From contig CALLKX010000100.1 in the NCBI GenBank assembly GCA_938083085.1, positions 1-36,028 of the forward strand: DNA of 36,028 nt. The letters run 5' to 3'. Below the pieces are notes generated by a model. That model did not search any database. It had not been told where the DNA came from and was given only the letters and a program-made list of their open reading frames with translations. Position 1 is the stretch's first letter, and every line of letters begins with the position of its first letter. Of the stretch, positions 1-8,381 are shown in pieces. Position numbers and translations under genes: made by a program. This DNA is from an uncultured bacterium. Its GTDB lineage: Bacteria > Planctomycetota > UBA1135 > GCA-002686595.

Positions 1-671
<671 letters not shown>

Positions 672-762
672 CCACCGGCGCCCGGTCCGCTCTGGAGCCC
701 GTGTCCGAGCTCGATGGAGGCCCACTGGCTCGGGCCTCCGCAGGCCGTGTAGGCTCTCCTTC

Positions 763-1485
763 ATGGCAAGAGCTGGATCCGGTGCGACCTCGAAGGCTGA
801 GGTCCTCGCCTTCTTGAAGGCCGAGCAGGACCCGCGCGGCATCGCGAGCTGGAAGAAGCTCCAGGGCCGCTCGGGCGGCCTGCGGAGCTACGGCCTGGGC
901 CTCACCCGGCTGCGGTCCTACGCCAAGGGCCTCGGCAAGGACCCCGAGCTCGCGCGGCGCCTCTGGGCCACGGGGGTCTACGACGCCAAGGTGATCGCGC
1001 TCTTGATCGACGACCCCAAGCGGATGACGATCGAGCAGGCCGAAGTTCAGGTCCAGGAGCTCGATGGCGGGCACCTCGCCCACGTCTTCTCCTCCTGCGG
1101 CGCCCCGCTCGCGAAGACGCCCTTCGTCGTCGAGCTCATCGACCGGTGGATCGAGAGCCGGGATCGGGTCCGTCGGAGCTGCGGATATGGCCTCCTCTAT
1201 GAGGTCTCGAAGTCCAAGAAGAAGAGCGCGCCCGACGAGGCGAGCTTCCTGGGCTACATCGCGCTGATCGACCAGCGCCACTCCAGGGAATCGACGGGCG
1301 TCCGGATGTCCATGGCCGGCGCGCTGCTGGGGATCGGCAAGCGAACGAAGGCCCTCAACAGGGCGGCGCTCCGGGTGGCGAAGAAGATCGGCCCCATCGA
1401 CTTCGACCCGAGCGGCAAGTGCGACCCCTTCGATGCCGCTGGGCACCTCACGAGCGACTACCTGAAGAGGAAGCTCGGGCTCTGA
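763..1485 (+). CDS. DNA alkylation repeat (AlkD-like HEAT-repeat) protein, probably inactive glycosylase
   Basis: This 240-residue protein fits the length of the DNA_alkylation (AlkD/AlkC-like) family. Recognisable blocks are LWATGVYDAKVIALLIDDP (about residues 67-85), a central helix pair containing KTPFVVELIDRW, then IGKRTKALNRAALRVAKKIG and a C-terminal CDPFDAAGHLTSDYLKRKLG, all typical of the COG4912-type branch. ATG at 763 was chosen because homology begins shortly after it; the same frame is open further upstream but reads through the OYE gene in another frame. No clear Shine-Dalgarno is visible. Where related proteins usually have a D-S-W-D-x-C-D type motif carrying the catalytic Asp and Trp, this protein reads D-G-G-H-L-A-H, so base-excision activity is doubtful and it may only bind DNA. 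Family call is firm; activity is inference. Confidence 0.82.
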   Translation: MARAGSGATSKAEVLAFLKAEQDPRGIASWKKLQGRSGGLRSYGLGLTRLRSYAKGLGKDPELARRLWATGVYDAKVIALLIDDPKRMTIEQAEVQVQELDGGHLAHVFSSCGAPLAKTPFVVELIDRWIESRDRVRRSCGYGLLYEVSKSKKKSAPDEASFLGYIALIDQRHSRESTGVRMSMAGALLGIGKRTKALNRAALRVAKKIGPIDFDPSGKCDPFDAAGHLTSDYLKRKLGL

Positions 1486-1544
1486 ACGTCGGGCGCTGAC
1501 GCCTCGGTGCAGCCGCCGCGAGCCTGGGGGTCCCACCCGGCCTG

Positions 1545-1574
1545 CTCCAGGACTGCTGGCTCCAGGACGGCTGG
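1545..1574. repeat. 15-bp tandem duplication, two copies
   Basis: Two adjacent 15-base units beginning CTCCAGGAC differ at one base. They sit in the intergenic space between the AlkD-like gene and the tRNA-derived terminator. No coding or regulatory role is visible. The rest of 1486-1646 shows nothing further that I can support. Confidence 0.6.
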
Positions 1575-1646
1575 ACCGAGACGGTCCTGGGAATCTGCGA
1601 CCGCCCAAGGGGCTGCGGCGCTCCCACGGTCAGGGCGTCCTACGGT

Positions 1647-1706
1647 CACAAAAAAGAGGATCCGGCCGGTGGGGCCAGATCCTCTCGCGTACGTGGTAGC
1701 GGGGGG
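1647..1706 (-). repeat. Partial duplicate of tRNA-fMet 3' end plus its terminator (copy A)
   Basis: This stretch of about 60 bases matches 4447-4507 almost exactly. Its right end reads, on the minus strand, as the last bases of the initiator tRNA (CCCCGCTACCA), followed by the same CGTACGCGAG spacer and the same terminator hairpin. A run of 35 bases is identical (1671-1705 against 4473-4507); the rest differs by one substitution and two single-base length changes. The tRNA body is absent: similarity stops inside the 3' acceptor strand. The arrangement (intact tRNA, cargo, then repeated tRNA 3' end in the same orientation) is what site-specific integration at a tRNA gene leaves, although no integrase is present between the copies. 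Confidence 0.85.
1650..1685 (-). terminator. Intrinsic terminator downstream of the racemase gene
   Basis: On the minus strand the arms AGAGGATC (1685-1678) and GATCCTCT (1662-1655) pair perfectly, extended inward by GGCC/GGCC pairing, and are followed by a T-run at 1655-1650. It lies about 100 bases past the racemase stop codon and would end the cassette transcript. It is derived from the tRNA-fMet terminator copy. Confidence 0.8.
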
Positions 1707-1784
1707 CCGCTTGGCTCGGCTAGAGATCCAGGCGACTGACGAGACGGCCCGGGCCGGGCTTTCCCTCGTCGTGCCCATGCACCG

Positions 1785-2948
1785 TCACCCGGCACGGGGG
1801 CCCACCCTCGGGTTCGGGGCGGTCCGATGCCATCCCCCGAAGGCGTGCTCATCGTCGAGGGTCGCGGCGAGAGGCGCGGCATGGCTCGCCCCCACAATGA
1901 CCTTGGTGACGAAGGGTGAGGTCATGGCGCGCAACAGCGCGCTGTAGTTCAATTGAAAGCTGACCTCCCCCCCGACAGGCAGGCGACGTGGGCCGATGTC
2001 CACGATCAGATGGTCGCTGCTCGCTTCCAGGACTTTCATTCCCGTTGGCGGGTGGAGGCCCTCTGGATCGACGTCCTGGCGCCCGAGGGCGAGAATCGTC
2101 TGCCAGACAGGGCCCCGGTCAGTTGCGGGAGGCGGCTCTCCGAATGCGGATTGTCCGATCTCGCCCCAGGGAAGCGAGGGCTTGAGCTTGGCCTCGATCA
2201 CCTCGGCGGTGAGCGTAATGGCGTCGGTGTCTAGCCCCTCTATCGGCTGGCGGGTGAGTGGGTCGCAGCCGAGCAGGAGCGCCTCCCCCAGGCGCAGGTC
2301 GTTGATCCGTCCCATCTTCGTCGAGCCGAACTCCCAGCCGAGGTTGGCGGAGTTGCCGCCGGAGACGATCTCCAGCTCGAGGCCGTAGGTCGCATCGATC
2401 GAATCTGCCAGAGCCGAGAGTTCCGCCATGTTCTCACGTCCGGGCACGACTCCGCTGCGACAGGCGAGGTTGGCCCCGATGCCCTTGAGTGCGATGTTCG
2501 GCAGGCACAAGGCCTCGCTCACGAAGTGCTCGAGGTCGGCGGGAAGAATGCCCTCGCGCAAGTCTCCGAGTTCGACCATGAGGACGACTCCGTGGGACTT
2601 CCCGGCCTGCATGGCCACCGACGAGAGCCTGCCGAGGACCTCGAACTCGGTGTTGAAGCTCACGTCAGCATGGGCCACGACCCTATCCACCTGGCTGAGC
2701 ATCGGAGAGCGGATCAGGGTCATCGAGGCCGAAACGCCGGCTCGCCGCAGGGCCTCGATGTTCTCGATGCGCGAATCGGCGAGCCGCACCACTCCCCCCC
2801 GCAGCATCGCCTGGGCGATCTCGGGAGAGCCGAGGGTCGCCTTCGTGACGCCCGTGACGGCGATGCCTCGGGCGGACAGGCGTCCGACCAGCGCGCGGGC
2901 GTTGTGCTCGATCTTGCCCAGGTCGATCTCCAGGCGCGGTGCGCTCAT
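1785..2948 (-). CDS. Alanine racemase family PLP enzyme, ornithine-racemase (Orr) type
   Basis: This 387-residue fold-type III PLP enzyme resembles clostridial ornithine racemase more than housekeeping alanine racemase. It begins PRLEIDLGKIEHNA; VTGVTK provides the predicted Schiff-base lysine K36; then come LADSRIENI (57-64), MVELGDLREG, VSGGNSANL (PLP phosphate region), GEALLLGCDP, GRQDVDPEGL and a C-terminal NYSALLRAMTSPFV block containing the expected beta-domain tyrosine. It should interconvert L and D forms of a free amino acid; ornithine is one candidate, not proven. ATG at 2948 overlaps the stop of the upstream DUF1611 gene (ATGA), so the two are probably translationally coupled. The last 20 or so residues are poorly conserved. 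By eye the gene is less G+C-rich than its neighbours, consistent with transfer. Confidence 0.85.
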   Translation of the reverse strand: MSAPRLEIDLGKIEHNARALVGRLSARGIAVTGVTKATLGSPEIAQAMLRGGVVRLADSRIENIEALRRAGVSASMTLIRSPMLSQVDRVVAHADVSFNTEFEVLGRLSSVAMQAGKSHGVVLMVELGDLREGILPADLEHFVSEALCLPNIALKGIGANLACRSGVVPGRENMAELSALADSIDATYGLELEIVSGGNSANLGWEFGSTKMGRINDLRLGEALLLGCDPLTRQPIEGLDTDAITLTAEVIEAKLKPSLPWGEIGQSAFGEPPPATDRGPVWQTILALGRQDVDPEGLHPPTGMKVLEASSDHLIVDIGPRRLPVGGEVSFQLNYSALLRAMTSPFVTKVIVGASHAAPLAATLDDEHAFGGWHRTAPNPRVGPRAG

Positions 2949-4114
2949 CGCGTGCCGGAGGCCGACCTCGGTCCGAGCTGCGGAAAGGCCGTGAGGACCA
3001 TCTCCACCAGCCGCTCGGGGGAGTGGGTCAGCGCGTCGGTGACGGGTATTCCAAGCTCCAGCTCGTACAGCGTGATGGCCGACTCGACCTCGGCGTCGCT
3101 CATGTGCTCGTGGTTAAGCGTCAGGCCGATCACCCTCGTCTCGGCGAAGGTCTGAATGAGCTCGATCTCGCTGGCCGGCGAAGGCATCGCCATGCTCGGG
3201 AAGTCGCAGCGGTGAGCCCGGCCCGGCGCGTGCTGCAGCACGACCCCATCGGGGCAGCTGCCGCGCAGGATGAAGGACGAGGTCGAGTAGGCCGGGTGAC
3301 TCAGCGCGCCCTGCCCCTCGATGACGATCACGTCGGGTTGCTCGCCTTCGAGTGCTTCGATGATGGTCGCCTCGAGCTCACCCGCGCAGAACTGCGACGG
3401 GACAGCGTCGAGCGCCACGCCGTAGCGAGCGCCTTGCATCAGGCCTGTCTGACCGGTGCCGACCATCACAGCCTTGATGCCGATGGCGTTGAGCGCGCGC
3501 GTCAGGATCGTGGAAGTCGTGCGCTTACCGATGGCGCAATCCGTGCCGAGAACGGCGATCCGCGGACACGTGACGTCGGCGATGCGACCGCTGAATACCC
3601 GCAGGTCCTTCTTGGGGCGAGGCTTCCGGACGTCGATGAGATCGACATTGCTCGCCGCGCTGGCTGCAGCAAACTCCGGATCGTCGCTCAGGAATTCATG
3701 AAGCCCGTTCACGACGTTCATCCCGAGCTCTATCGCCGTGAGCACGAGGCTGCGCTCGTGCGCCGACAGCATCCCACTCACCGGCGCAATCCCGAAGATG
3801 AAGTAGTCGGGCAACGGTCCAGCGTGCGCCAGCGCATCGGGAATGTCGCGACAGATGGGGATGCCATTGGGCTTCCCGTCGAGCACGGTGCCTGCATCGC
3901 GGCCCGCCTTCTCGCTGTCGATCACGGAGACGATCGTGTACTTCTCCGAGTGGCGTACGAGGCCGTTGGCGGTCTTGCCGTCGATGGCGCCAAAGTTCGC
4001 CTCGCAATAGACGACTGCGGTTGCCTGCCGCGCGTTCGGCGGACCGTCCTCGGCGGGAAGGACGAGATTGGCTCCAAATGGGCGCACCGACGCGGATCGT
4101 GGGACTGCGGACAT
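2945..4114 (-). CDS. DUF1611 family protein (DgcN-like, predicted amino-acid N-acyltransferase)
   Basis: This protein of about 389 residues has the two-part DUF1611 layout: an N-terminal Rossmann-like domain (about 35-165) and a C-terminal P-loop domain (about 180-380). The P-loop variant GTDCAIGKRTT lies near residues 190-200, followed by GTGQTGL (about 219-225) and IEGQGALSHP (about 265-274), all characteristic. Members described as DgcN acetylate D-glutamate in a D-glutamate breakdown pathway, as I recall; other members have no assigned function. The start was placed at ATG 4114, not GTG 4120, because AGGAG sits five bases before the ATG and would overlap the GTG. The downstream racemase overlaps by 4 bases, suggesting both act on one amino acid. 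Family is clear; substrate is inference. Confidence 0.85.
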   Translation of the reverse strand: MSAVPRSASVRPFGANLVLPAEDGPPNARQATAVVYCEANFGAIDGKTANGLVRHSEKYTIVSVIDSEKAGRDAGTVLDGKPNGIPICRDIPDALAHAGPLPDYFIFGIAPVSGMLSAHERSLVLTAIELGMNVVNGLHEFLSDDPEFAAASAASNVDLIDVRKPRPKKDLRVFSGRIADVTCPRIAVLGTDCAIGKRTTSTILTRALNAIGIKAVMVGTGQTGLMQGARYGVALDAVPSQFCAGELEATIIEALEGEQPDVIVIEGQGALSHPAYSTSSFILRGSCPDGVVLQHAPGRAHRCDFPSMAMPSPASEIELIQTFAETRVIGLTLNHEHMSDAEVESAITLYELELGIPVTDALTHSPERLVEMVLTAFPQLGPRSASGTR

Positions 4115-4119
4115 GGTCA

Positions 4120-4124
4120 CTCCT
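4120..4124 (-). promoter_or_regulatory. Shine-Dalgarno AGGAG that fixes the DUF1611 start
   Basis: On the minus strand AGGAG is followed by TGACC and then ATG at 4114, a five-base spacer. It rules against the in-frame GTG at 4120, which overlaps this site. It is one of the clearer ribosome-binding sites in a window where many genes lack one. Confidence 0.7.
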
Positions 4125-4277
4125 CGAGAATGCTCAGAGGAGGCGACCGGATCGTGACGACCAAAGGTGGCCGAATGTCTACGCGAGGTCCCCGCTAAGT
4201 TGTTGTTACATCGCCCAGTCTACCGCGCGGAGAGGGCAGACCCCCGCGAGCAGGGTCGGTAACTTCACTTGTATCGA

Positions 4278-4328
4278 CCGAATCGACCCCGTCACCGAAT
4301 CGACCCCATCACCGAATCGACCCCGTCG
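4278..4328. repeat. Three tandem 17-bp units upstream of the DUF1611/racemase cassette
   Basis: Three adjacent copies of CCGAATCGACCCCGTCA occur at 4278-4294, 4295-4311 and 4312-4328; the second has one change and the third differs at its last base. They lie 165-215 bases upstream of the DUF1611 start within a 380-base gene-free stretch (4115-4446). A partial unit (ATCGA) precedes them. They could be repeated protein-binding sites for control of the cassette or a neutral minisatellite. No convincing -35/-10 pair was found in this stretch. Confidence 0.75.
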
Positions 4329-4446
4329 AGGACGACTGGCGCATGGCGCGTGCCTAGCTGCGGGTCCAGCTCGAGAAGGGCGTCGGGCTCGTCGGCTTCG
4401 AATCGGGGGGACGCTTCGTACCGGCGACTTCACCCGCCCCCACGGG

Positions 4447-4495
4447 CACAAAAAAAGAGGACCCGGCCGGTTGGGGCCAGATCCTCTCGCGTACG

Positions 4496-4507
<12 letters not shown>
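4447..4507 (-). repeat. Copy B of the tRNA 3'-end/terminator direct repeat
   Basis: This is the partner of 1647-1706, in the same orientation. Here it forms the 3' end of the intact initiator tRNA gene and its own terminator, so copy B is the original and copy A the duplicate. Similarity extends from the CACAAAAAA tract to the run of G bases at 4503-4507, where the sequences diverge. Confidence 0.85.
4450..4487 (-). terminator. Intrinsic terminator of tRNA-fMet
   Basis: On the minus strand the arms AGAGGATC (4487-4480) and GGTCCTCT (4463-4456) pair with one G-T wobble, with further GGCC/GGCC pairing inside, followed by a seven-base T-run (4456-4450). It starts nine bases after the tRNA CCA end. 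Confidence 0.8.
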
Positions 4508-4572
<65 letters not shown>

Positions 4573-4610
4573 ACGCGTTGGGAGGGAGAGTAGCGCTCAG
4601 AGCCAGCAGG

Positions 4611-7600
4611 TCAAGCTCCGTCCCCGGAACCTGAAGGATCTTCTGATCCACCCTCCGGCGGCCCCGCTCCCGGTGGCGTCGCGCCGGGAGTCTCCACGGT
4701 CTCCTCGCCCGCGCCTGAAGCCCCGTTGCCGGCCCCTTCCCCCATCGAACGGGCGGAGGCAAGGTCCACCCCCAGCTTGGCGAAGGCCTCGGCGTCAGCA
4801 GAGGCCAGCGCGGAACGCCAAGCGACCACCGCAGCGGCCTGGCTCCTCATGCGCTCGTCGAGGTAGGTGACCGCCTCGTCCCGCGCTCCACCATCGGAGC
4901 CCACCTGGACGAGGCGCAGCAGCGCATCGAGGTCCGCGAGCTGGGTAGCGGGCAGCTCCCCCGGCCACCCCTCCTGCCCGATCAAACCGAGCAGGCCCCT
5001 CGCGGCGAGGTCAGCCCGCGCTTGAACGGTTGGGGCCACGGCGGTCTCCTCCTGTTCGGCTGCCCCGCTGGACGCCGTCGCAGCGTCGATCGCCTCCAGC
5101 GCCTGGACCACCAGGAGGCGAACCGCACGCCCAGAACGACCTGCCACCGCAGCGGTGGGCCCCTGGAAGAGAGATTCGGTTCGAACCAGCGCCGCCTCAT
5201 TCCGCCCCAATCGGCGCAGCAGCTCGATCCCCTCCAGGCCCAGGTCCACGGGGCTCCAGCCCAGCCGGTCCATGGGCTCTGGCACCGCCATGGCCGCGTC
5301 CAGCTCGCCCATGGCCTGCTCCGCGCGGCGCACGCGAGCGGAAGCGAGCAGCTCATCGTCCGCGGCCCCTGGTTCCGTGGGGCCCTCACGGAGTTCCGCA
5401 GCCAGGTCGTCGGCCTCGAGCAGCGCGAGGGCCAGCGAGACCAGCGATGAATCCACCGCTTCCTCGGACTCGGTCGCCCCTCGGAGCCGCTCGACGTGGA
5501 GGGTACGGAGAGTGGCGCGATCGCCTCGGGTCAGCTGCCCGAGCGCCAGCACCGGATAGGCGCGCCGAAGATCGACCGACGCCGCCACCACCCAGCGGCT
5601 GTCGCGCAGCGGAAGCTGCATGCCCGGCCCAACTTCAAGCCCGAGCACCAGCTGAACACCCGCGCGCAGCAACGCGACTCGGCTGGGGTCCAGCGCATCC
5701 GGTGTCCCGAGCGGACCCGCGATACGCCTCGCCAGGCGGAGCAGCGGCGCGGGATCCGCCGGGTCGTACATGGCCAGCGCAGCCTCACACAGCGCGCTGG
5801 CGAGAAGGGAGTCCGGCGCGATCACCTCCTCGACCAGGCCCTCTCGCGTCAGCAGGAGATCGAGGGTCTCGACGGTCCCGATACGAGCGAGCAAAGAGAG
5901 CAGCTTCAGGCGAAGTTCTTCGGAAGGCTCCGCAGGCAGCCGCATCACCGTCCAGCGCGCTGAGGTCCCGCGGACCTCATGGGCGAGGAGCGGGCCAAAC
6001 TCATCGGAGAGCAAGAGCTCGAGGGAGAGCCGCCGGCGATCGAAGTCCGGCTCGGCCACGAATTCGAACAGCCGGTCCAAGACGGTCTCCGCCGCCTCGC
6101 TCCCCGGCGTCAAGCTGCCCGCCACGACCTTGAGCGCCCCGAGCAGCTCGTAGCCGAGGGCCTCGCGTGCCTCGGGGGACTGCATGAGGTTGACGAGCTG
6201 GAGCGCGTCGCGAGCCGCCGACGAGAGGGTGAGGGAGCTCGCCGCCGCGCGGCGAACGCCAAGGGGCAGGCCCGTGTCCACCACCAGCGCGCGCAGGTCA
6301 CGCATCAGGAGCCGCACGCCTCGCTCCCGTTCACCGGCCTCCGAGACGCCCCTCGCCACATCACGGATGGCGAGCACCGCCCCCTGGAGGGCGTCCGGGT
6401 CGATGGGCCGCGACCGACCGGCCTCGAGCGCCCCGCGGAAGATCTGGACCGCGGTCTCGAGCGCAATGAAGCGCTCGGCGTCCCCGTCGCTGCCCGGTGG
6501 GTACTGGAGTCGGCGGAGCGCTCCAAGCGAGACCCAGACGAAGTCCGGGCCGGCCTGCAGCGAGGCCTCGGCGACGGCCAGGACCGTCTGCCGGACGCCG
6601 CGTGCGGCCTCGCTCTCGGCGTCCGCCCCCTGAACGAGGTCAATCAGGACTCCGAGTCGCGCGTGGAGTTCGCCGGGATCTGCCACGCCGACCAGTCCCT
6701 CCGCCAGCAGTTGCCGGGCCGCCTCGGGGTCGAGGGCGCCGCCCGCGACCGCTCGGCCGAGGGTGCGTGCCGCCTTCGCCGCCATCTCGGGATCGGCCCA
6801 GTCCAGCGGCCCCTTGTCGAATCGCTTGGGCGCGAGTTCCAGCAGCGCGAGCGCCCGCGCGTTCCCCTCTTCCAGGGCCGCACGGAGCTCATCGCGGCCC
6901 GTCGCCTCCGGGGCCCTCCCCTCCAGCTGTGCCCAGCGGGCCTCGAAGTCGGCGAGCGAATCAAAGGAGCGGGCGTAGAGGCGGAAGAGCGCCGTCTTTG
7001 CGCCCTTGCGGACCTCCGCCGAGGCGCCCTCATCCAGGAGTCGAGCGACGGCAGGCGCGTGCTCGATCAACTCCAACTCGGCGACCACGAAGGAGGCCGC
7101 GATCTCGAGCTCTGGAATCGACGGCGTCTCGCCTCCACCGGCAGACAGCCCGAAGGCGAGGCAGGCGTCGGTGTGCTCCCGGCCCGGGCCGGACTCCCGT
7201 TCGCGGACGAGCCAGGAGAGGGCTTCGTCCGCTCGCGCGCCTCGCTGGGCCCGACGAGCCGCCGCCAGGCCCGGCGGGACGGGGCGGCCAGCGCGCAGGA
7301 TGACCGCCAAGGTGAGGTCCTCCGGGACGGTCGCCCGGTAGGCCGTCGCCGCGCGGTCCAGGGCCTCCGCGTCGAGGTCCAAGAGCGCCGCGGAGATCTC
7401 CGTGATCCGCCTGATCCTGCGCAGGTCGAGGGACCAGGTCCCTGCCCTGCCGACCAGGGCGGAACGGGACAGCCCCTTGGCGACGGGCGGATCCGAGGGC
7501 GACCAATCGGCGGTGGCTCCGATGGCGACAGGGTTGCGGGGGCTAGCAGCGTTGCGGGGGCCAGCAGGGTCGCGGGGGCCAGCAAGGACACCCGGGGCGG

Positions 7601-7700
7601 CTGGAATCGCAGCGCCACCCAAAGCGACAGGCGACAGGAGGGAGCACCAAAGGGCGAGGAGCGTGGCTCTCGTTCGCGACTTTTGACTTTCTGTGACCAC
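4611..7700 (-). CDS. Large secreted helical-repeat protein of unknown function
   Basis: I do not recognise a named family. The 1029-residue product starts with basic residues and a hydrophobic stretch (about 12-33, TLLALWCSLLSPVALGG), consistent with a signal peptide, followed by a proline- and arginine-rich segment built from six-residue repeats (AGPRDP, AGPRNA, ASPRNP). The remainder is almost wholly alpha-helical, leucine- and alanine-rich, and looks like HEAT/TPR-like solenoid repeats. The last 45 residues are a Gly/Glu/Pro-rich low-complexity tail. The start is GTG at 7700 with AAGAG directly before it, too close for an ideal ribosome site, so the start is uncertain by a few codons. It follows aroK on the same strand after a 147-base gap and probably acts outside the cytoplasm. 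Confidence 0.75.
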   Translation of the reverse strand: MVTESQKSRTRATLLALWCSLLSPVALGGAAIPAAPGVLAGPRDPAGPRNAASPRNPVAIGATADWSPSDPPVAKGLSRSALVGRAGTWSLDLRRIRRITEISAALLDLDAEALDRAATAYRATVPEDLTLAVILRAGRPVPPGLAAARRAQRGARADEALSWLVRERESGPGREHTDACLAFGLSAGGGETPSIPELEIAASFVVAELELIEHAPAVARLLDEGASAEVRKGAKTALFRLYARSFDSLADFEARWAQLEGRAPEATGRDELRAALEEGNARALALLELAPKRFDKGPLDWADPEMAAKAARTLGRAVAGGALDPEAARQLLAEGLVGVADPGELHARLGVLIDLVQGADAESEAARGVRQTVLAVAEASLQAGPDFVWVSLGALRRLQYPPGSDGDAERFIALETAVQIFRGALEAGRSRPIDPDALQGAVLAIRDVARGVSEAGERERGVRLLMRDLRALVVDTGLPLGVRRAAASSLTLSSAARDALQLVNLMQSPEAREALGYELLGALKVVAGSLTPGSEAAETVLDRLFEFVAEPDFDRRRLSLELLLSDEFGPLLAHEVRGTSARWTVMRLPAEPSEELRLKLLSLLARIGTVETLDLLLTREGLVEEVIAPDSLLASALCEAALAMYDPADPAPLLRLARRIAGPLGTPDALDPSRVALLRAGVQLVLGLEVGPGMQLPLRDSRWVVAASVDLRRAYPVLALGQLTRGDRATLRTLHVERLRGATESEEAVDSSLVSLALALLEADDLAAELREGPTEPGAADDELLASARVRRAEQAMGELDAAMAVPEPMDRLGWSPVDLGLEGIELLRRLGRNEAALVRTESLFQGPTAAVAGRSGRAVRLLVVQALEAIDAATASSGAAEQEETAVAPTVQARADLAARGLLGLIGQEGWPGELPATQLADLDALLRLVQVGSDGGARDEAVTYLDERMRSQAAAVVAWRSALASADAEAFAKLGVDLASARSMGEGAGNGASGAGEETVETPGATPPGAGPPEGGSEDPSGSGDGA
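7531..7584. repeat. Three in-frame 18-bp repeats near the N-terminus of the secreted protein
   Basis: Units at 7531-7548, 7549-7566 and 7567-7584 share the core GCGGGGGCCAGCA with a few changes. Translated on the minus strand they give the six-residue repeats rich in Pro-Arg just after the signal peptide. A unit length divisible by three means copy changes would keep the frame. Confidence 0.75.
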
Positions 7701-7847
7701 CTCTTATGAATGTAGCACCGCGCGCCGCCAATCCCAGAGGCGCGTGCACTCTCCGGAAGTCTTATCGAGCGGCGGCCTGCCCCAGCTATCGCCGATCCAC
7801 CGCTTGGCGACCTCGATCGAGGGCTCGAGCCCAACCCCAGGTCACCC

Positions 7848-8381
7848 TCACCAGAGGCCGTCGAGCAGGGCCGCAAGCTCCCCGGGGTCGCGTCCCTCGA
7901 CCTCCACCACCTCGTCGGCGAGGGCCTCGAGCAGCGGGGCGCGCTGGCGCTCGAGCGAGATGAACTCGTCTTCATCACCGGCGGTGATTATGGGCCGAGA
8001 GGTCCCCTGGTCACCGGCCATCCTCTGGCGCAGCAGCGCGAGGGGCGCCCGCAGCCAGGCGACGGTGGCCTCCAGCCCGAGCCGCTCCCTCGACGCCGAC
8101 CGCTCCACCACGCCTCCGCCGGTGGCGAGGACCATGGGGCACTCGGCCGAGGCCAGAACGTCGACCAGCGCTTGCTCCTCCAGGTCCCGAAAGCGCTCAA
8201 GACCGCAGGCCTCGATGACCTCGCCCGCCGACCGAAGGCCGGTCCGCGACGCCACCACCTGATCGAGGTCCACGAAGTCAGCGCCCGTCCGCTCCGCGAG
8301 GGCACGGCCCACCGTGGTCTTCCCCGAGCAACGGAGCCCCACGAGGGCAAGGACCACCGAGCGGCGATGCGGGCCGCTCAT
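7848..8381 (-). CDS. aroK: Shikimate kinase
   Basis: This 177-residue protein has the usual shikimate kinase length. It shows a Walker A loop GLRCSGKTT (about 15-23), the DLDQ shikimate/magnesium site (about 38-41), the GGGVV glycine-rich motif of the shikimate pocket, and an arginine in the lid region (QRMAGDQGTSRPI). It phosphorylates shikimate to shikimate-3-phosphate with ATP in the cytoplasm. ATG at 8381 overlaps the aroD-aroE stop (ATGA), so translation is likely coupled to the enzyme that makes its substrate. A longer upstream reading is possible in this frame but would lie inside the fusion gene and adds no conserved sequence. Whether this is aroK or aroL in the E. coli sense cannot be said. 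Confidence 0.93.
   Translation of the reverse strand: MSGPHRRSVVLALVGLRCSGKTTVGRALAERTGADFVDLDQVVASRTGLRSAGEVIEACGLERFRDLEEQALVDVLASAECPMVLATGGGVVERSASRERLGLEATVAWLRAPLALLRQRMAGDQGTSRPIITAGDEDEFISLERQRAPLLEALADEVVEVEGRDPGELAALLDGLW

Noticed and set aside
1647..1706. Second functional tRNA-fMet gene at copy A
   Set aside because: Only the last bases of the acceptor strand are present; the T arm, anticodon arm and D arm are missing.
2939..4198. Long plus-strand open frame (419 codons) opposite the DUF1611 gene
   Set aside because: It is antisense to a gene with clear family motifs, its translation is Arg/Asp/His-rich without recognisable blocks, and such mirror frames are common at this G+C content.
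5979..7709. 576-codon plus-strand frame opposite the secreted repeat protein
   Set aside because: Composition is Arg/Gly/Glu-rich low complexity and no motif is visible, whereas the minus-strand product has a signal peptide and regular helical repeats.
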